A stretch of 64,000 nucleotides of DNA from Saprospira grandis DSM 2844. Lineage in GTDB: Bacteria; Bacteroidota; Bacteroidia; Chitinophagales; Saprospiraceae. Shown piece after piece: positions 8,540 through 16,986 of the stretch; the stretch's first letter is position 1; every line of letters begins with the position of its first letter. Made by a program: the position numbers and the translations under genes. The notes under the pieces were generated by a model. That model worked only from the letters and a program-made list of their open reading frames with translations, was not told where the DNA came from and made no database searches. The stretch is from assembly GCF_000275825.1 (NCBI RefSeq), contig NZ_JH719942.1, forward strand, positions 2,338,827 through 2,402,826. The letters are read 5' to 3'.

Positions 8540-9589
8540 ATGAAAAATATCGCTGAATTTAGCCAGCAATACGAAATAGATTATGCTCGGCCTTTGCCGG
8601 CCAGAGGCTTGGGCTCTGTTTATCGGGCCAAGGACCAAGAGGAGCAGCTCTTGGCCCTAAAGGTCCTAGAGCTGCACCCCAATTTTGATGATGGACTCTT
8701 TGGCCGCCTCTATGAAGGGGCCAAAAAATTAGAACATCCTCATTTATTGCCCTATCAGGTGGTGCATATTTTTAGAGAAGAGGAGGTGGTCCAATACTAT
8801 ATATTAATGGACTATTGCGCTGGCGGGAATTGGGCCAGCCGCAGCAGCCAATTGACTACTGAAGAAAAGCGAGCATTGCTGCAAGATTTAGTCAAACTGC
8901 TGATTTTCTTAGAAAAAGAAGGACATTGCTTACAGAACTTAAAGTTAGAACATCTGTTATTTAAAGAAGAAGAGTCCTTAGACTGGCAGTTGATAAATTA
9001 TGGGGCCAAGGAAAACTTGCCCAATTATTTTCATCTGGATTATGCCTATTTGGCACCAGAGCAACTGCAAAGGCAGGCCATTGGTCCCGCTGCAGATATT
9101 TGGGCTTTTGGGGTCTTGCTTACTGCTTTTTGGACCGGCCAATTGCCTTTTGGCCAAAAGTCGCCTCAGCAAACTAATGCAAAAATTAAAAATCGCATCC
9201 TGAAAGGGGAGCTGCCTAGGGAGCTCCTTAGACGGTTGCCCCTCGATCTGCGTTATTTAGTAGAAGGCTGTTTGCAAAAAGAGCCTGCCAAGCGCTGGCC
9301 CTCTTTTGAGGCCTTGGCCGCTGCCTGGGAAGCTGGTCCCGCTAAAGACTATGCTCAAAGTTGGGAGGCTGCCCCCAGCGCTGAAGTCTCTGTTTTGGAA
9401 ACCTTGGCCTATATGGGCCAAGAAGCAGAAAAAACAGAGGCCCCAAAAGTAGAAGAGCAGTCGGAAAAGACGCCCTTTTTAGAAAGAAAATTTAAACGAC
9501 AGAAAAGCAAGCCGATTACGATTTGGGAAATACTGCTTTGGTTGGGCGGGGCCTTGGCCCTAGGCTATTATCTCTCTAGTTTGAGCTAG
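8540..9589 (+). CDS. Membrane-anchored Ser/Thr kinase-like protein, predicted pseudokinase
   Basis: This 349-residue protein has a kinase-domain layout: a glycine-loop-like RGLGSVYRA (22-30), Lys41 in LALKVL, a candidate helix-C Glu59, hinge LMDYCAGG, APE at 172-174 and the helix-F Asp186 in ADIWAFG. The catalytic residues are replaced: the HRDLKPEN loop reads LQNLKLEH (131-138), so the catalytic Asp is Asn133 and the metal-binding Asn is His138, and DFG reads NYG (153-155). After an acidic linker, one C-terminal membrane segment (about 329-348) would anchor the domain in the cytoplasm. I infer a binding or scaffolding role; residual activity cannot be excluded. Confidence 0.85.
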   Translation: MKNIAEFSQQYEIDYARPLPARGLGSVYRAKDQEEQLLALKVLELHPNFDDGLFGRLYEGAKKLEHPHLLPYQVVHIFREEEVVQYYILMDYCAGGNWASRSSQLTTEEKRALLQDLVKLLIFLEKEGHCLQNLKLEHLLFKEEESLDWQLINYGAKENLPNYFHLDYAYLAPEQLQRQAIGPAADIWAFGVLLTAFWTGQLPFGQKSPQQTNAKIKNRILKGELPRELLRRLPLDLRYLVEGCLQKEPAKRWPSFEALAAAWEAGPAKDYAQSWEAAPSAEVSVLETLAYMGQEAEKTEAPKVEEQSEKTPFLERKFKRQKSKPITIWEILLWLGGALALGYYLSSLS

Positions 9590-9621
9590 TGTGCATGAAT
9601 TTTGAGGGGACAAAATCGCCC

Positions 9622-9794
9622 TGGCCTAGCGATTTGAAAGGGTGGCCGAAGGCCAGACCGAGTTTTTGAGCGCAGCGAAAAACGAAGGGCCGAGCAGACC
9701 TGCGAGCCCTGAAACGACAACAAGCCCTTTAGGGCGCAGTTCGACGACCGAAGGGAGTAACCGCCGACGACCAAAAGGAGGCGGAGGCCCCAAA
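9622..9794 (-). repeat. GC-rich modular hairpin repeat, reverse copy with extra module
   Basis: It runs from GGCCTAGCGATTTG to GGAGGCCCCAAA. Between anchors it has the optional module (ACAACAAGCCC...GTTCGACGACCGAAGGGAG) also found at 25891, 36184 and 57601. It lies between the pseudokinase and PorP/SprF genes. Confidence 0.9.
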
Positions 9795-9810
9795 TAAAAA
9801 AAGAAAAGCC

Positions 9811-10806
9811 ATGAAAAAACAGTTACTCCTACTTTTTGCCCTCTTTTTCTTGGGGAATGCCTATGGGCAGCAGGCCGTGCAATATAGTTTGCAGCCCTGG
9901 AACCCCTACTATTATAATACAGCCTATGCGGGTTTAGATGAATCCTTGAGCATGACGGGCCAATTTCGGAAGCAGTGGACCGGTTTTGCGGGCAGCCCCT
10001 TGAGCTTTAATTTTTCGGCGCATTTGCCCATTAATTACATTAATAGTGGCCTGGGCTTTATGGTTGAGCAAGATTATCGGGGCTTGGATGGCAATGCCTA
10101 CACCAACACCAACTTTCGTTTTTCTTATAACTACTTTATTGACCTGGGCGAGGGGAAATTATCTATAGGTGCGGCTTTTCGCTACTTGCAAAAGCGGGTA
10201 GATGGGGGGGCATTTCGGGCGCCAGATGGTTCTTATAATACAGATAGTGGAATTTTTGACCATAATGATGGGGTAATTCCCTTGGGTGTAAGTCAGGCGC
10301 AATCGGCCACGGCAGATTTTGGGATATATTATAAAAATGAGCGTTTGCAGTTGGGCTTATCCTCTAATTATTTGACCGAGCCTATTTTGGCCTTAAATGA
10401 TCAGGCGGTGGACCATGAATTGCGCAGCCGAAATTATTTTTTATCGGGCTCTTATACCTTTGATATGGATGGGCGGGGCGATTGGAAATTGCAGCCGACC
10501 GTATTATTGAAAACCGATTTGACCAAATTTCAGCCAGAACTGGGTGTATTGGCGCATTATCAGGACCAATTTTATGGAGGGGTCAATTTGCGGGGTTATG
10601 ATAGCAAAAGCTTAGATGCCGTTGTTTTAGTGATGGGCTGGCGCCTGAACAAGCAGCTAAAAATGGCCTATGCCTATGATTTGAGTGTATCGGGCTTGCG
10701 CAACTTCAATGGGGGCTCGCATGAAATTATGTTAAATTATAATTTGCAAGAACCTATCGGTAGAGAATTACCGGCTAAGGTCATTTATAATCCCCGATTT
10801 TTATAA
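9811..10806 (+). CDS. PorP/SprF family type IX secretion membrane protein
   Basis: The 331-residue product has signal peptide MKKQLLLLFALFFLGNAYGQ and the family start QAVQYSLQPWNPYYYNTAYAGLDESLSMTGQFRKQW, followed by alternating beta strands typical of an outer-membrane barrel (YIDLGEGKLSIGAAFRY, YGGVNLRGY, MAYAYDLS). Family members are outer-membrane proteins that work with the T9SS and hold specific surface cargo, as SprF does for SprB. gldK begins 450 bp downstream, which fits that role. Its specific partner is not identifiable here; no giant SprB-like gene lies in the window. Confidence 0.9.
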   Translation: MKKQLLLLFALFFLGNAYGQQAVQYSLQPWNPYYYNTAYAGLDESLSMTGQFRKQWTGFAGSPLSFNFSAHLPINYINSGLGFMVEQDYRGLDGNAYTNTNFRFSYNYFIDLGEGKLSIGAAFRYLQKRVDGGAFRAPDGSYNTDSGIFDHNDGVIPLGVSQAQSATADFGIYYKNERLQLGLSSNYLTEPILALNDQAVDHELRSRNYFLSGSYTFDMDGRGDWKLQPTVLLKTDLTKFQPELGVLAHYQDQFYGGVNLRGYDSKSLDAVVLVMGWRLNKQLKMAYAYDLSVSGLRNFNGGSHEIMLNYNLQEPIGRELPAKVIYNPRFL

Positions 10807-10833
10807 GGAGAAAGGGAAGGAAATAAAAAACAA

Positions 10834-10866
10834 AAGTAGCTCTGGACAAAGGAGCTACTTTTTTTA
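10834..10866 (+). terminator. Terminator after PorP/SprF gene
   Basis: The stem AAGTAGCTC/GAGCTACTT is followed by seven T. Confidence 0.9.
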
Positions 10867-10884
10867 TTCTATGCAGATAGTTTT

Positions 10885-11005
10885 TATCTTTGTGGGTCCT
10901 CGGCCCCAAATTGTCAAAAAATAGAGTAAAAAGGGGGCGAAACGAAGCCCTCTAAAAGAAAGTTGGGAAAAAAGCAATTTTTAATAAAATAATTGCTTTT
11001 GCTCC
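10885..11005 (+). other. Promoter-hairpin-terminator unit, possible small RNA
   Basis: The 450-bp gap before gldK has no open gene. It holds TATCTTTG (10885-10892, a -7 match), then the hairpin GGGGGC/GCCCTC near 10934, then an A/T stem AAGCAATT/AATTGCTT with trailing T at about 10973-11003. A transcript of about 105 nt is possible. This is a weak prediction; the same promoter could instead give gldK a long leader. Confidence 0.3.
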
Positions 11006-11255
11006 TCCGTTTCTATGATGACTTTGTCAAGACGAAGCTTTGTACTGCAATGATTTTGGAATAATTTTCCAGTGAGCTGTTAACCTTGGCCTAGTTTTAA
11101 GATGAACAACTAAGAAAGAAAAAAGAAAAAAAGGCCTACTTGCCAAAAGGGCCTATTGCCTTTATATACGGATCATACGCAACTCTAATCTTTAAGCCTT
11201 TAGGATTGAGGGGCATTATTAACGAAAAACAACGAAATTAAACTCGGGTGCGAAC

Positions 11256-12521
11256 ATGAAAAAACAGCAAATTCTAGCCGTCATTGCCAGCACGTTGCTC
11301 CTGTTCTCTTGCGCTCCGCGCGATAATGGACAACTTATAGGTGTTATGGACCGTCCCTCTTGGTCGCCTATCAATCCTTACGGAATGCAGTACGTGCCTT
11401 CGGGTGCCCTACATATCGGTCCCAGCGATCAGGATGTCAACCAATCTTTGGTAGCTCGACCCAAACAGGTCTCTATCCAAGGATTTTTTATGGATGATAC
11501 AGAAATTACCAACAATGAATACCGCCAGTTTGTACACTGGGTGCGCGATTCTATCGCTCACGTACAAATGGGCCATACTGTAGACCATCCCAATGGCGTT
11601 CAGGGCGTTGACTGGGAGGCTGAGCTCGATTGGGAACCCGGTGGAGCACTAGACGGAATGTTCTATTCTGGTGCCGAGCAATTGGGGGACCGCCGAAATA
11701 TCGATATCCGCCAATTGGTCTATGATTACCAATGGTATGACTGGAAAAAGGCCGCTCAGGACTTTGACTGGAAGACGGACTTTAACCGCTTCTCTAAAGA
11801 GAAACACAATCGCGCCGATTATATCCGTAAAGATGCTATTCGCATTTATCCCGATACCCTTTGCTGGATCCGTGACTTCACTTATTCTTATAATGAGCCC
11901 ATGACACGGAACTACTTCTGGCACCCCGCCTTTGACGATTATCCCGTTGTGGGTGTGGCTTGGAAGCAAGCCATGGCTTTTTGCTACTGGAGAACTAACC
12001 TTTGGAACGCTTTTGAAGAAGTTAATACAGAGGATTTCCGCCTGCCCACAGAACACGAATGGGAGTATGCCGCCCGTGGTGGCCGCGAATTGGCTCCTTA
12101 CCCTTGGGGGGGATACTATGTGCGCAACGCCAAAGGCTGTTTGTTGGCCAACTTTAAGCCCGGCCGTGGTGATTATCCCGCAGATGGTGGTTTGTATACC
12201 GTAAAAGGTGATGCTTATTTCCCCAATGATTACGGTTTGTACTGTATGGCTGGAAATGCTTCTGAATGGACCTCTTCTGCCTATTACGAAAATGCCTATG
12301 CATTTGTACACGACTTGCAGCCCGATATCCGCTTTGATGCCGAAGAAGATGATCCCAACACTTGGAAGCGTAAGGTAATCCGCGGAGGTTCTTGGAAGGA
12401 TATTATGTACTATATCCAAACGGGAACTCGCCACTGGGAGTACCAAGATACCACGAAGTCTTACATCGGTTTCCGTTGTGTATTGACCTTCCTCGGTCGC
12501 TCAATCAATGACTTCAACTAG
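11256..12521 (+). CDS. gldK: Gliding motility / T9SS ring lipoprotein GldK
   Basis: This 421-residue lipoprotein has lipobox LLFSC (Cys19) and a formylglycine-generating-enzyme-like domain running to the end: YVPSGALHIGPSDQD, FFMDDTEITNNEYRQFV, DYPVVGVAWKQAMAFCYWR, RLPTEHEWEYAARGG, GLYCMAGNASEWTSSAYY and VIRGGSWKD. GldK (PorK) forms, with GldN, the periplasmic ring of the T9SS under the outer membrane; it is not thought to act on sulfatases. It heads the gldK-L-M-N set here, but a terminator and a 600-bp gap with a GC repeat separate it from gldL, which is looser than in many relatives. Confidence 0.96.
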   Translation: MKKQQILAVIASTLLLFSCAPRDNGQLIGVMDRPSWSPINPYGMQYVPSGALHIGPSDQDVNQSLVARPKQVSIQGFFMDDTEITNNEYRQFVHWVRDSIAHVQMGHTVDHPNGVQGVDWEAELDWEPGGALDGMFYSGAEQLGDRRNIDIRQLVYDYQWYDWKKAAQDFDWKTDFNRFSKEKHNRADYIRKDAIRIYPDTLCWIRDFTYSYNEPMTRNYFWHPAFDDYPVVGVAWKQAMAFCYWRTNLWNAFEEVNTEDFRLPTEHEWEYAARGGRELAPYPWGGYYVRNAKGCLLANFKPGRGDYPADGGLYTVKGDAYFPNDYGLYCMAGNASEWTSSAYYENAYAFVHDLQPDIRFDAEEDDPNTWKRKVIRGGSWKDIMYYIQTGTRHWEYQDTTKSYIGFRCVLTFLGRSINDFN

Positions 12522-12545
12522 GCTACTTTTAGCTAAAAATACCTT

Positions 12546-12580
12546 AGGCGCTATATCTTAATGATGTGGCGCCTTTTTTA
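12546..12580 (+). terminator. Terminator after gldK
   Basis: The stem AGGCGC/GCGCCT encloses a 20-nt loop and is followed by six T. The GC-rich repeat at 12588 starts just after it. Confidence 0.75.
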
Positions 12581-12587
12581 TTGTTTT

Positions 12588-12735
12588 TTGGGGCCTGCCG
12601 CCTGCGGCGGCCGGGCTGTGCACTGGCTCGCTACTCGCTCGGCCCTTCGCTTTTTTCGCTGCGCTCAAAAGCTCGGTCTGGCCTGAGGGCCACCAGTTAC
12701 CATCCCTAGGCCTGCGGGCGCTTCGCGCCCTGCTA
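12588..12735 (+). repeat. GC-rich modular hairpin repeat, forward copy
   Basis: It begins GGGGCCTGCCGCC after a T run. Its variable stems include GCCGCCTGCGGCGG and GGGCGCTTCGCGCCC. The central anchor is diverged (GGCTCGCTACTCGCTCGGCC). The rest of the gldK-gldL gap (12736-13133) is A/T-rich with no supported gene. Confidence 0.85.
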
Positions 12736-13133
12736 AGCGCAAAAAAGAGAGGCGGCCAAGCAAGAACAAATTGGCATTTTATAAAAAAATTGATATTTTT
12801 AGGCAACAAACTGTAACCAATACCCAAGGGCTGTATTAAGAGAATAAAATAGCCCCCCAAAAGGCAAAAAAAAGGGATGAAAAAGCCCAAATAAAAAGAA
12901 AAGAACCCAAATAAAATTTGGGCAAAAGAGCAAAAGAAAAACTGAAAAAGCCCATTAAAAGGAGCATTCAAAAAAAATGTTATAAAAAGTGTAACGATTT
13001 TAAGAAATTGTCTTATACTTACGAACCCTTAGCCTCAAGGAGGCCCTCGAGCTAAGGGCACACTATTATTACTTTCTTTATTATTGATTGAGAAAACCCT
13101 TTTCATTCACTAACCATTTAAAACTTTAGCGTC

Positions 13134-13769
13134 ATGAGTTTTATTCATTCTAGTGGCTTCGCTTACATCAAAAACTTGATTATCGGTGTAGGTGCATCTG
13201 TTGTACTTGTAGGAGCCCTCTTTAAAATCCAATCTTGGCCCTTCGCCTCTGAAATGTTGACTGCTGGTCTTTTGACTGAGGCAGGTCTATTTATCATGAT
13301 GGGTGTTCTTCCTCCCCACAAAGAGTACTACTGGGAAAAACTATACCCCGGACTAGATTCTCACGGTGGATCAATCGAAGGTGCTATCGGACAAGGTAGC
13401 GGATCTAGCTTTGATGGTGATGCCCTAAACGTAACAATCGAGAAGTTGGGTAGCCAGATGGGTAACATCAAATTGGATACTACTGGAATCGAGAACCAAC
13501 AAAAAGCTATGATCGGTGAACTACAGACCATGGCGAAGAGCATGACTTCTTTGAAGGCTCTTCAAGAAGCTGACTTTGGCGAAATCAAAAAAGTAACTCA
13601 AGGTGCTGGCAAATTTGCTTCAGCTTTGGGTGAGGCCGTAGAAAGCATTAGCGAATCTCTAGAAGATACTCGCGTATACAAAGAGCAATTGACTCAGTTG
13701 AACAAGAACCTCAAGTCAATGAACTCTGTCTACGGTAATGTTCTTTCTGCTATGGGCCAAAAAGCCTAA
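13134..13769 (+). CDS. gldL: Gliding motility / T9SS motor protein GldL
   Basis: The product has 211 residues. Two N-terminal membrane segments (about 10-32 and 35-55: IKNLIIGVGASVVLVGALFKI, AGLLTEAGLFIMMGVLPP) are followed by a cytoplasmic, helix-rich domain. GldL forms with GldM the inner-membrane motor that uses proton-motive force to drive T9SS secretion and gliding. The Lys21-Glu region IIGVGA...FKIQSWPFASEML matches family sequences. gldM follows after 55 bp, so the two are probably co-transcribed. Confidence 0.96.
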   Translation: MSFIHSSGFAYIKNLIIGVGASVVLVGALFKIQSWPFASEMLTAGLLTEAGLFIMMGVLPPHKEYYWEKLYPGLDSHGGSIEGAIGQGSGSSFDGDALNVTIEKLGSQMGNIKLDTTGIENQQKAMIGELQTMAKSMTSLKALQEADFGEIKKVTQGAGKFASALGEAVESISESLEDTRVYKEQLTQLNKNLKSMNSVYGNVLSAMGQKA

Positions 13770-13824
13770 TTCTAGCATAAAGTACAAAAACTGAATTTTG
13801 AATTCCAAAAAATCATTATAAACT

Positions 13825-15501
13825 ATGGCAATTCCAAAGGAGCCACGGGCACTGATGATTAACCTGATGTACCTCGTACTGACGGCTATGTTGGCCTTGA
13901 ACGTCTCGGCCGAAATCATCAATGCCTTCTTTATGCTCGATAAGGGTATTAAACACACAAACGAAATCGTTGGTGAAGGTATTAAGGAGTCTATTGAAGC
14001 TATGCAAAATACAGCTAAAGATAAGTCTCACCTACAACCTATCGCTGATGCTGCCAAAACAGTTCCAGCTCAAATTGAAGAGCTAATGGGCTACATTGAT
14101 ACGCTTCGTGTAAATATTACTAACGGATCTGGTGGACTTTATTCTACCGCTGACCACAAAGCAAAGTGGGAAGGTAAAGGATTTACTATTGGTAAAATCG
14201 TTGAAGGCGCCGAAGAAAAACTCGACGGTAAGCCTAAGGGTAAGAAAAATAAAGATATTACCCAACGTCTTTTGGTAGATGACGGTCAGGGAGCAAAACT
14301 AAAAGAGCTTCTAGACAAAACTCATGACAAGTTAATCAAAGTAGTAGATGACTTGGTTGCAGAGGTAGAAAAGAACCCTATTGACGGGGTGAAGTTTGAT
14401 CCTAACCAAATCAAAAAACTAAAGGAAAACCTTGTACTCGAGAAAACAGATGACAAAGTTTGGCAGGATGCTGGTAAGCCCTCTTGGGAGGCTTATGTAT
14501 TCGGTTACATGCCCGTAGCCGCTTGTTATCCTCTTTTCCGTAAGTATCAGAATGATGCGAAGAATGCAGCTTCTCAGGTAATTAACTTCCTATCTGCGAA
14601 CATGGGTACCAAGTCATTGGTTTATGATCAGTTTGCAGTATTTTCTTCTTCTAAAAAGCCTTATATCCTTTTGGGTGAGACTTATGAAGCAGAAATCGCC
14701 TTGGGTGCCTACTCTAGCCAAGCAGAATTCTCTGTAAGCGTAAGTGGTCGTTCTCTTCCTGTAGAGAATGCGAAAGCCAAGTTTACGGCTAAGCCTTCTT
14801 CTGTGGGTACGCAGAAGTACACGGCTACTATTACTGTAAAGAACCCTGCTACTGGTAAAACTGAAACTGTAACTGAAGAGTTTGCCTATGAAGTAGGTGT
14901 ACCTTCAGTAACTGTTGCTGCCGACAAGATGAACGTATTCTACATTGGTGTAGATAACCCCATTTCTGTAGCTGCTGCTGGTGTTTCTTCAAATAATATC
15001 TCTGTATCTGTTTCTGGTGCTGGTGGAGCAAAACTCAAGCCCGCTGGTAAAGGTAAGTATATTGTGAATGCTACTAAGATGACTAAGCAAGGAGCATACT
15101 GTAACATCGTAGTAACCAACAAGAAAACAGGAAAGGCTTTGGGCTCTTACCCCTTCCGTGTGAAGCGTATTCCCGATCCTATTGCTATCTTGACTAACGG
15201 TAAATCAGATGGAACTGTAAAAGCTGGTGAAATGCGCGTACAAAGAGGTCTTATTGCTAAATTGCAAAACTTTGACTTCGATGCACAGTGTAAAATCCAA
15301 AGCTTTACTATGTACTACACACCTCCTCGTCAGGACCCCGTTCCTGCCAAGAACAATGGTGGTACTTTCTCTGGTACAGTATTGAGCTCTGTTAGATCAG
15401 CTAAACCTGGTGGATCTTTCCAATTCGTTGATGTGAAAGGTCGTTGCCCCGGTGATGCTGTAGGTCGTAAACTAAACGGCTTGGCTTTCCAAATTCGATA
15501 G
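13825..15501 (+). CDS. gldM: Gliding motility / T9SS motor protein GldM
   Basis: This 558-residue protein begins MAIPKEPRALMINLMYLVLTAMLALNVSAEIINAF, the conserved N-terminal membrane helix that sits inside the GldL bundle. A long periplasmic part of successive beta-rich domains follows (a helical D1, then Ig-like repeats such as VPSVTVAADKMNVFYIGVDNPISV), ending in PGDAVGRKLNGLAFQIR. GldM spans the periplasm and passes motor movement to the GldK-GldN ring. It lies 55 bp after gldL and is followed by a terminator-like hairpin before gldN. Confidence 0.97.
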   Translation: MAIPKEPRALMINLMYLVLTAMLALNVSAEIINAFFMLDKGIKHTNEIVGEGIKESIEAMQNTAKDKSHLQPIADAAKTVPAQIEELMGYIDTLRVNITNGSGGLYSTADHKAKWEGKGFTIGKIVEGAEEKLDGKPKGKKNKDITQRLLVDDGQGAKLKELLDKTHDKLIKVVDDLVAEVEKNPIDGVKFDPNQIKKLKENLVLEKTDDKVWQDAGKPSWEAYVFGYMPVAACYPLFRKYQNDAKNAASQVINFLSANMGTKSLVYDQFAVFSSSKKPYILLGETYEAEIALGAYSSQAEFSVSVSGRSLPVENAKAKFTAKPSSVGTQKYTATITVKNPATGKTETVTEEFAYEVGVPSVTVAADKMNVFYIGVDNPISVAAAGVSSNNISVSVSGAGGAKLKPAGKGKYIVNATKMTKQGAYCNIVVTNKKTGKALGSYPFRVKRIPDPIAILTNGKSDGTVKAGEMRVQRGLIAKLQNFDFDAQCKIQSFTMYYTPPRQDPVPAKNNGGTFSGTVLSSVRSAKPGGSFQFVDVKGRCPGDAVGRKLNGLAFQIR

Positions 15502-15527
15502 AAGTTTTTGGTAGCTGAATAAAATAG

Positions 15528-15575
15528 AAGTTGGTTGTCTTTCGTTAACATAAGGAAGCAACCAACTTTCTTTAT
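15528..15575 (+). terminator. Hairpin between gldM and gldN
   Basis: The perfect stem AAGTTGGTTG/CAACCAACTT with a 21-nt loop is followed by a short, interrupted T run. It may be a partial terminator that lowers gldN expression. Confidence 0.6.
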
Positions 15576-15723
15576 TAGTGATAGAGGCTCCACAACCAAA
15601 ATCACTTCCTTCGCATTCGGTGAGTCTTTCACAAGCGAGAGAAAGATTACGCTTTTTTTCTTTCTTAACATTTAACTCACTCTGAGGCCCTAGCTAAGCC
15701 TCGCACTTAAATTGTTAAATTCA

Positions 15724-16623
15724 ATGAATGCTACTGCCTTATTTCAGTCTGCCTTGGTATTTATGTTTCTGTTGGCTGCTAACCTAACAGTTTCGGCTCA
15801 AAGGATGCCTATTGGCACTACCGAATCAAACAATCCAATTCAGGAAACACCCCGTGACGATATCTATGAACGTCATATCAACTCTAAAAAGTTGATCATC
15901 CCTTATGACTATCTACATGAAAAAGATGTCTTTTGGGAAAAACGCGTTTGGCGCCTCATTGATGTGCGCGAAAAGCAAAACCACCACTTTGCCGCTGTGG
16001 CCACTACTGGCCGTAAGCCGTTTATTATGATTCTTTTGGATCATGCTCGTAAAGATGATATTGCCGCCTACTCGGTGCAAGGTCTAGAAGGAGCCGATGG
16101 AGATAACTTTAGTAACCCCATCCCAAAAGAAGAAATGCAGACACTAGGGACCAAAATTGACACTGTTGTTACTTTTGACCCCGAAACACTAGAAGAAATT
16201 ATCGAGCCTGTTGTCAACCCCTTCAACCCTGAAGACGTACGACAGTTCCGCCTCAAAGAGGTTTGGTTCTTTGATGAAGAAACTTCTGCCATGGATGTGC
16301 GTATCCTCGGTATTGCACCTATCCAAGATCGTTATGATGATAATGGAAACTTCATTAACTCTGGTCCCATGTTTTGGGTATACTACCCCGACATCCGTCC
16401 AGTTTTGGCCCAACACGCTTGCTATAACCCCACCAACGACTTGAATACCATGAGTTGGGAGGATGTCTTTGAAGCAAGACACTTCTCTTCTTATATTATC
16501 AAGGAATCTAATGTGCATGATCGCCGTATCCAAGATTATAAGTCTGGTGTAGATGCTTTGCTAGAAGCCGATAAAATTAAGGAGCAGGTCCGTGACTATG
16601 AGCATGACCTCTGGACATACTAG
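15724..16623 (+). CDS. gldN: Gliding motility / T9SS ring protein GldN
   Basis: From ATG at 15724 the product has 299 residues with signal peptide MNATALFQSALVFMFLLAANLTVSAQ. An in-frame TTG four codons earlier is less likely. Family landmarks are YDYLHEKDVFWEKRVWRLIDVREKQN, RLKEVWFFDEETSAMDVRILGIAPI, FWVYYPDIRPVLA and DVFEARHFSSYIIKESNVHDRRI. GldN (PorN) is the periplasmic partner of GldK. A shorter paralog follows 363 bp downstream. Confidence 0.96.
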   Translation: MNATALFQSALVFMFLLAANLTVSAQRMPIGTTESNNPIQETPRDDIYERHINSKKLIIPYDYLHEKDVFWEKRVWRLIDVREKQNHHFAAVATTGRKPFIMILLDHARKDDIAAYSVQGLEGADGDNFSNPIPKEEMQTLGTKIDTVVTFDPETLEEIIEPVVNPFNPEDVRQFRLKEVWFFDEETSAMDVRILGIAPIQDRYDDNGNFINSGPMFWVYYPDIRPVLAQHACYNPTNDLNTMSWEDVFEARHFSSYIIKESNVHDRRIQDYKSGVDALLEADKIKEQVRDYEHDLWTY

Positions 16624-16668
16624 ACCCTGGTCTACAGAAAACAGCCAAGCTGCTTTCTACTTTTTTAA

Positions 16669-16702
16669 GAGACGTTCTATACGAATAGAACGTCTCTTTT
16701 CG
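16669..16702 (+). terminator. Terminator after gldN
   Basis: A perfect 13-bp stem (AGAGACGTTCTAT and its complement) with a four-base loop is followed by TTTTCGTTTTT. The paralog at 16987 therefore probably has its own promoter. Confidence 0.9.
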
Positions 16703-16737
16703 TTTTTAGAATAACTTGGTCCTATTTCTGCGTATTG

Positions 16738-16880
16738 CAGGGCCCAGTATGGGCCCGCAGGCTGAGGGATAGAAAGTGGTGCGGCGTAGCCGCAGACCAA
16801 GGCGGCTTGCCGCCGAAGGGCCGAGCAGACCTGCGAGCCACGACATAGCCCGACCCGGCCGCAGGCCGGGGCAGCCCCCA
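16738..16880 (-). repeat. GC-rich modular hairpin repeat, reverse copy
   Basis: Its stems include TGCGGCGTAGCCGCA, GGCGGCTTGCCGCC and CCGGCCGCAGGCCGG. The anchor GGCCGAGCAGACCTGCGAGC is intact. It lies between gldN and its paralog. Confidence 0.9.
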
Positions 16881-16986
16881 ATTATTTGGCTTAAAAAAAA
16901 TAGTCCTATAGAGATAAGCTTTACTCCTAACTTGCCGCTAAAAAAGGCATATAGATGTACCTACCGAACTCATTAAAAATGATACT

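Noticed and set aside
11649-12446. Long minus-strand frame opposite gldK
   Set aside because: gldK is certain on the plus strand and this frame has no recognisable domain; it is a shadow frame.
12558-12971. 137-codon minus-strand gene
   Set aside because: It covers a terminator, a GC-rich repeat and a Phe-rich A/T stretch; the amino-acid composition is not protein-like.
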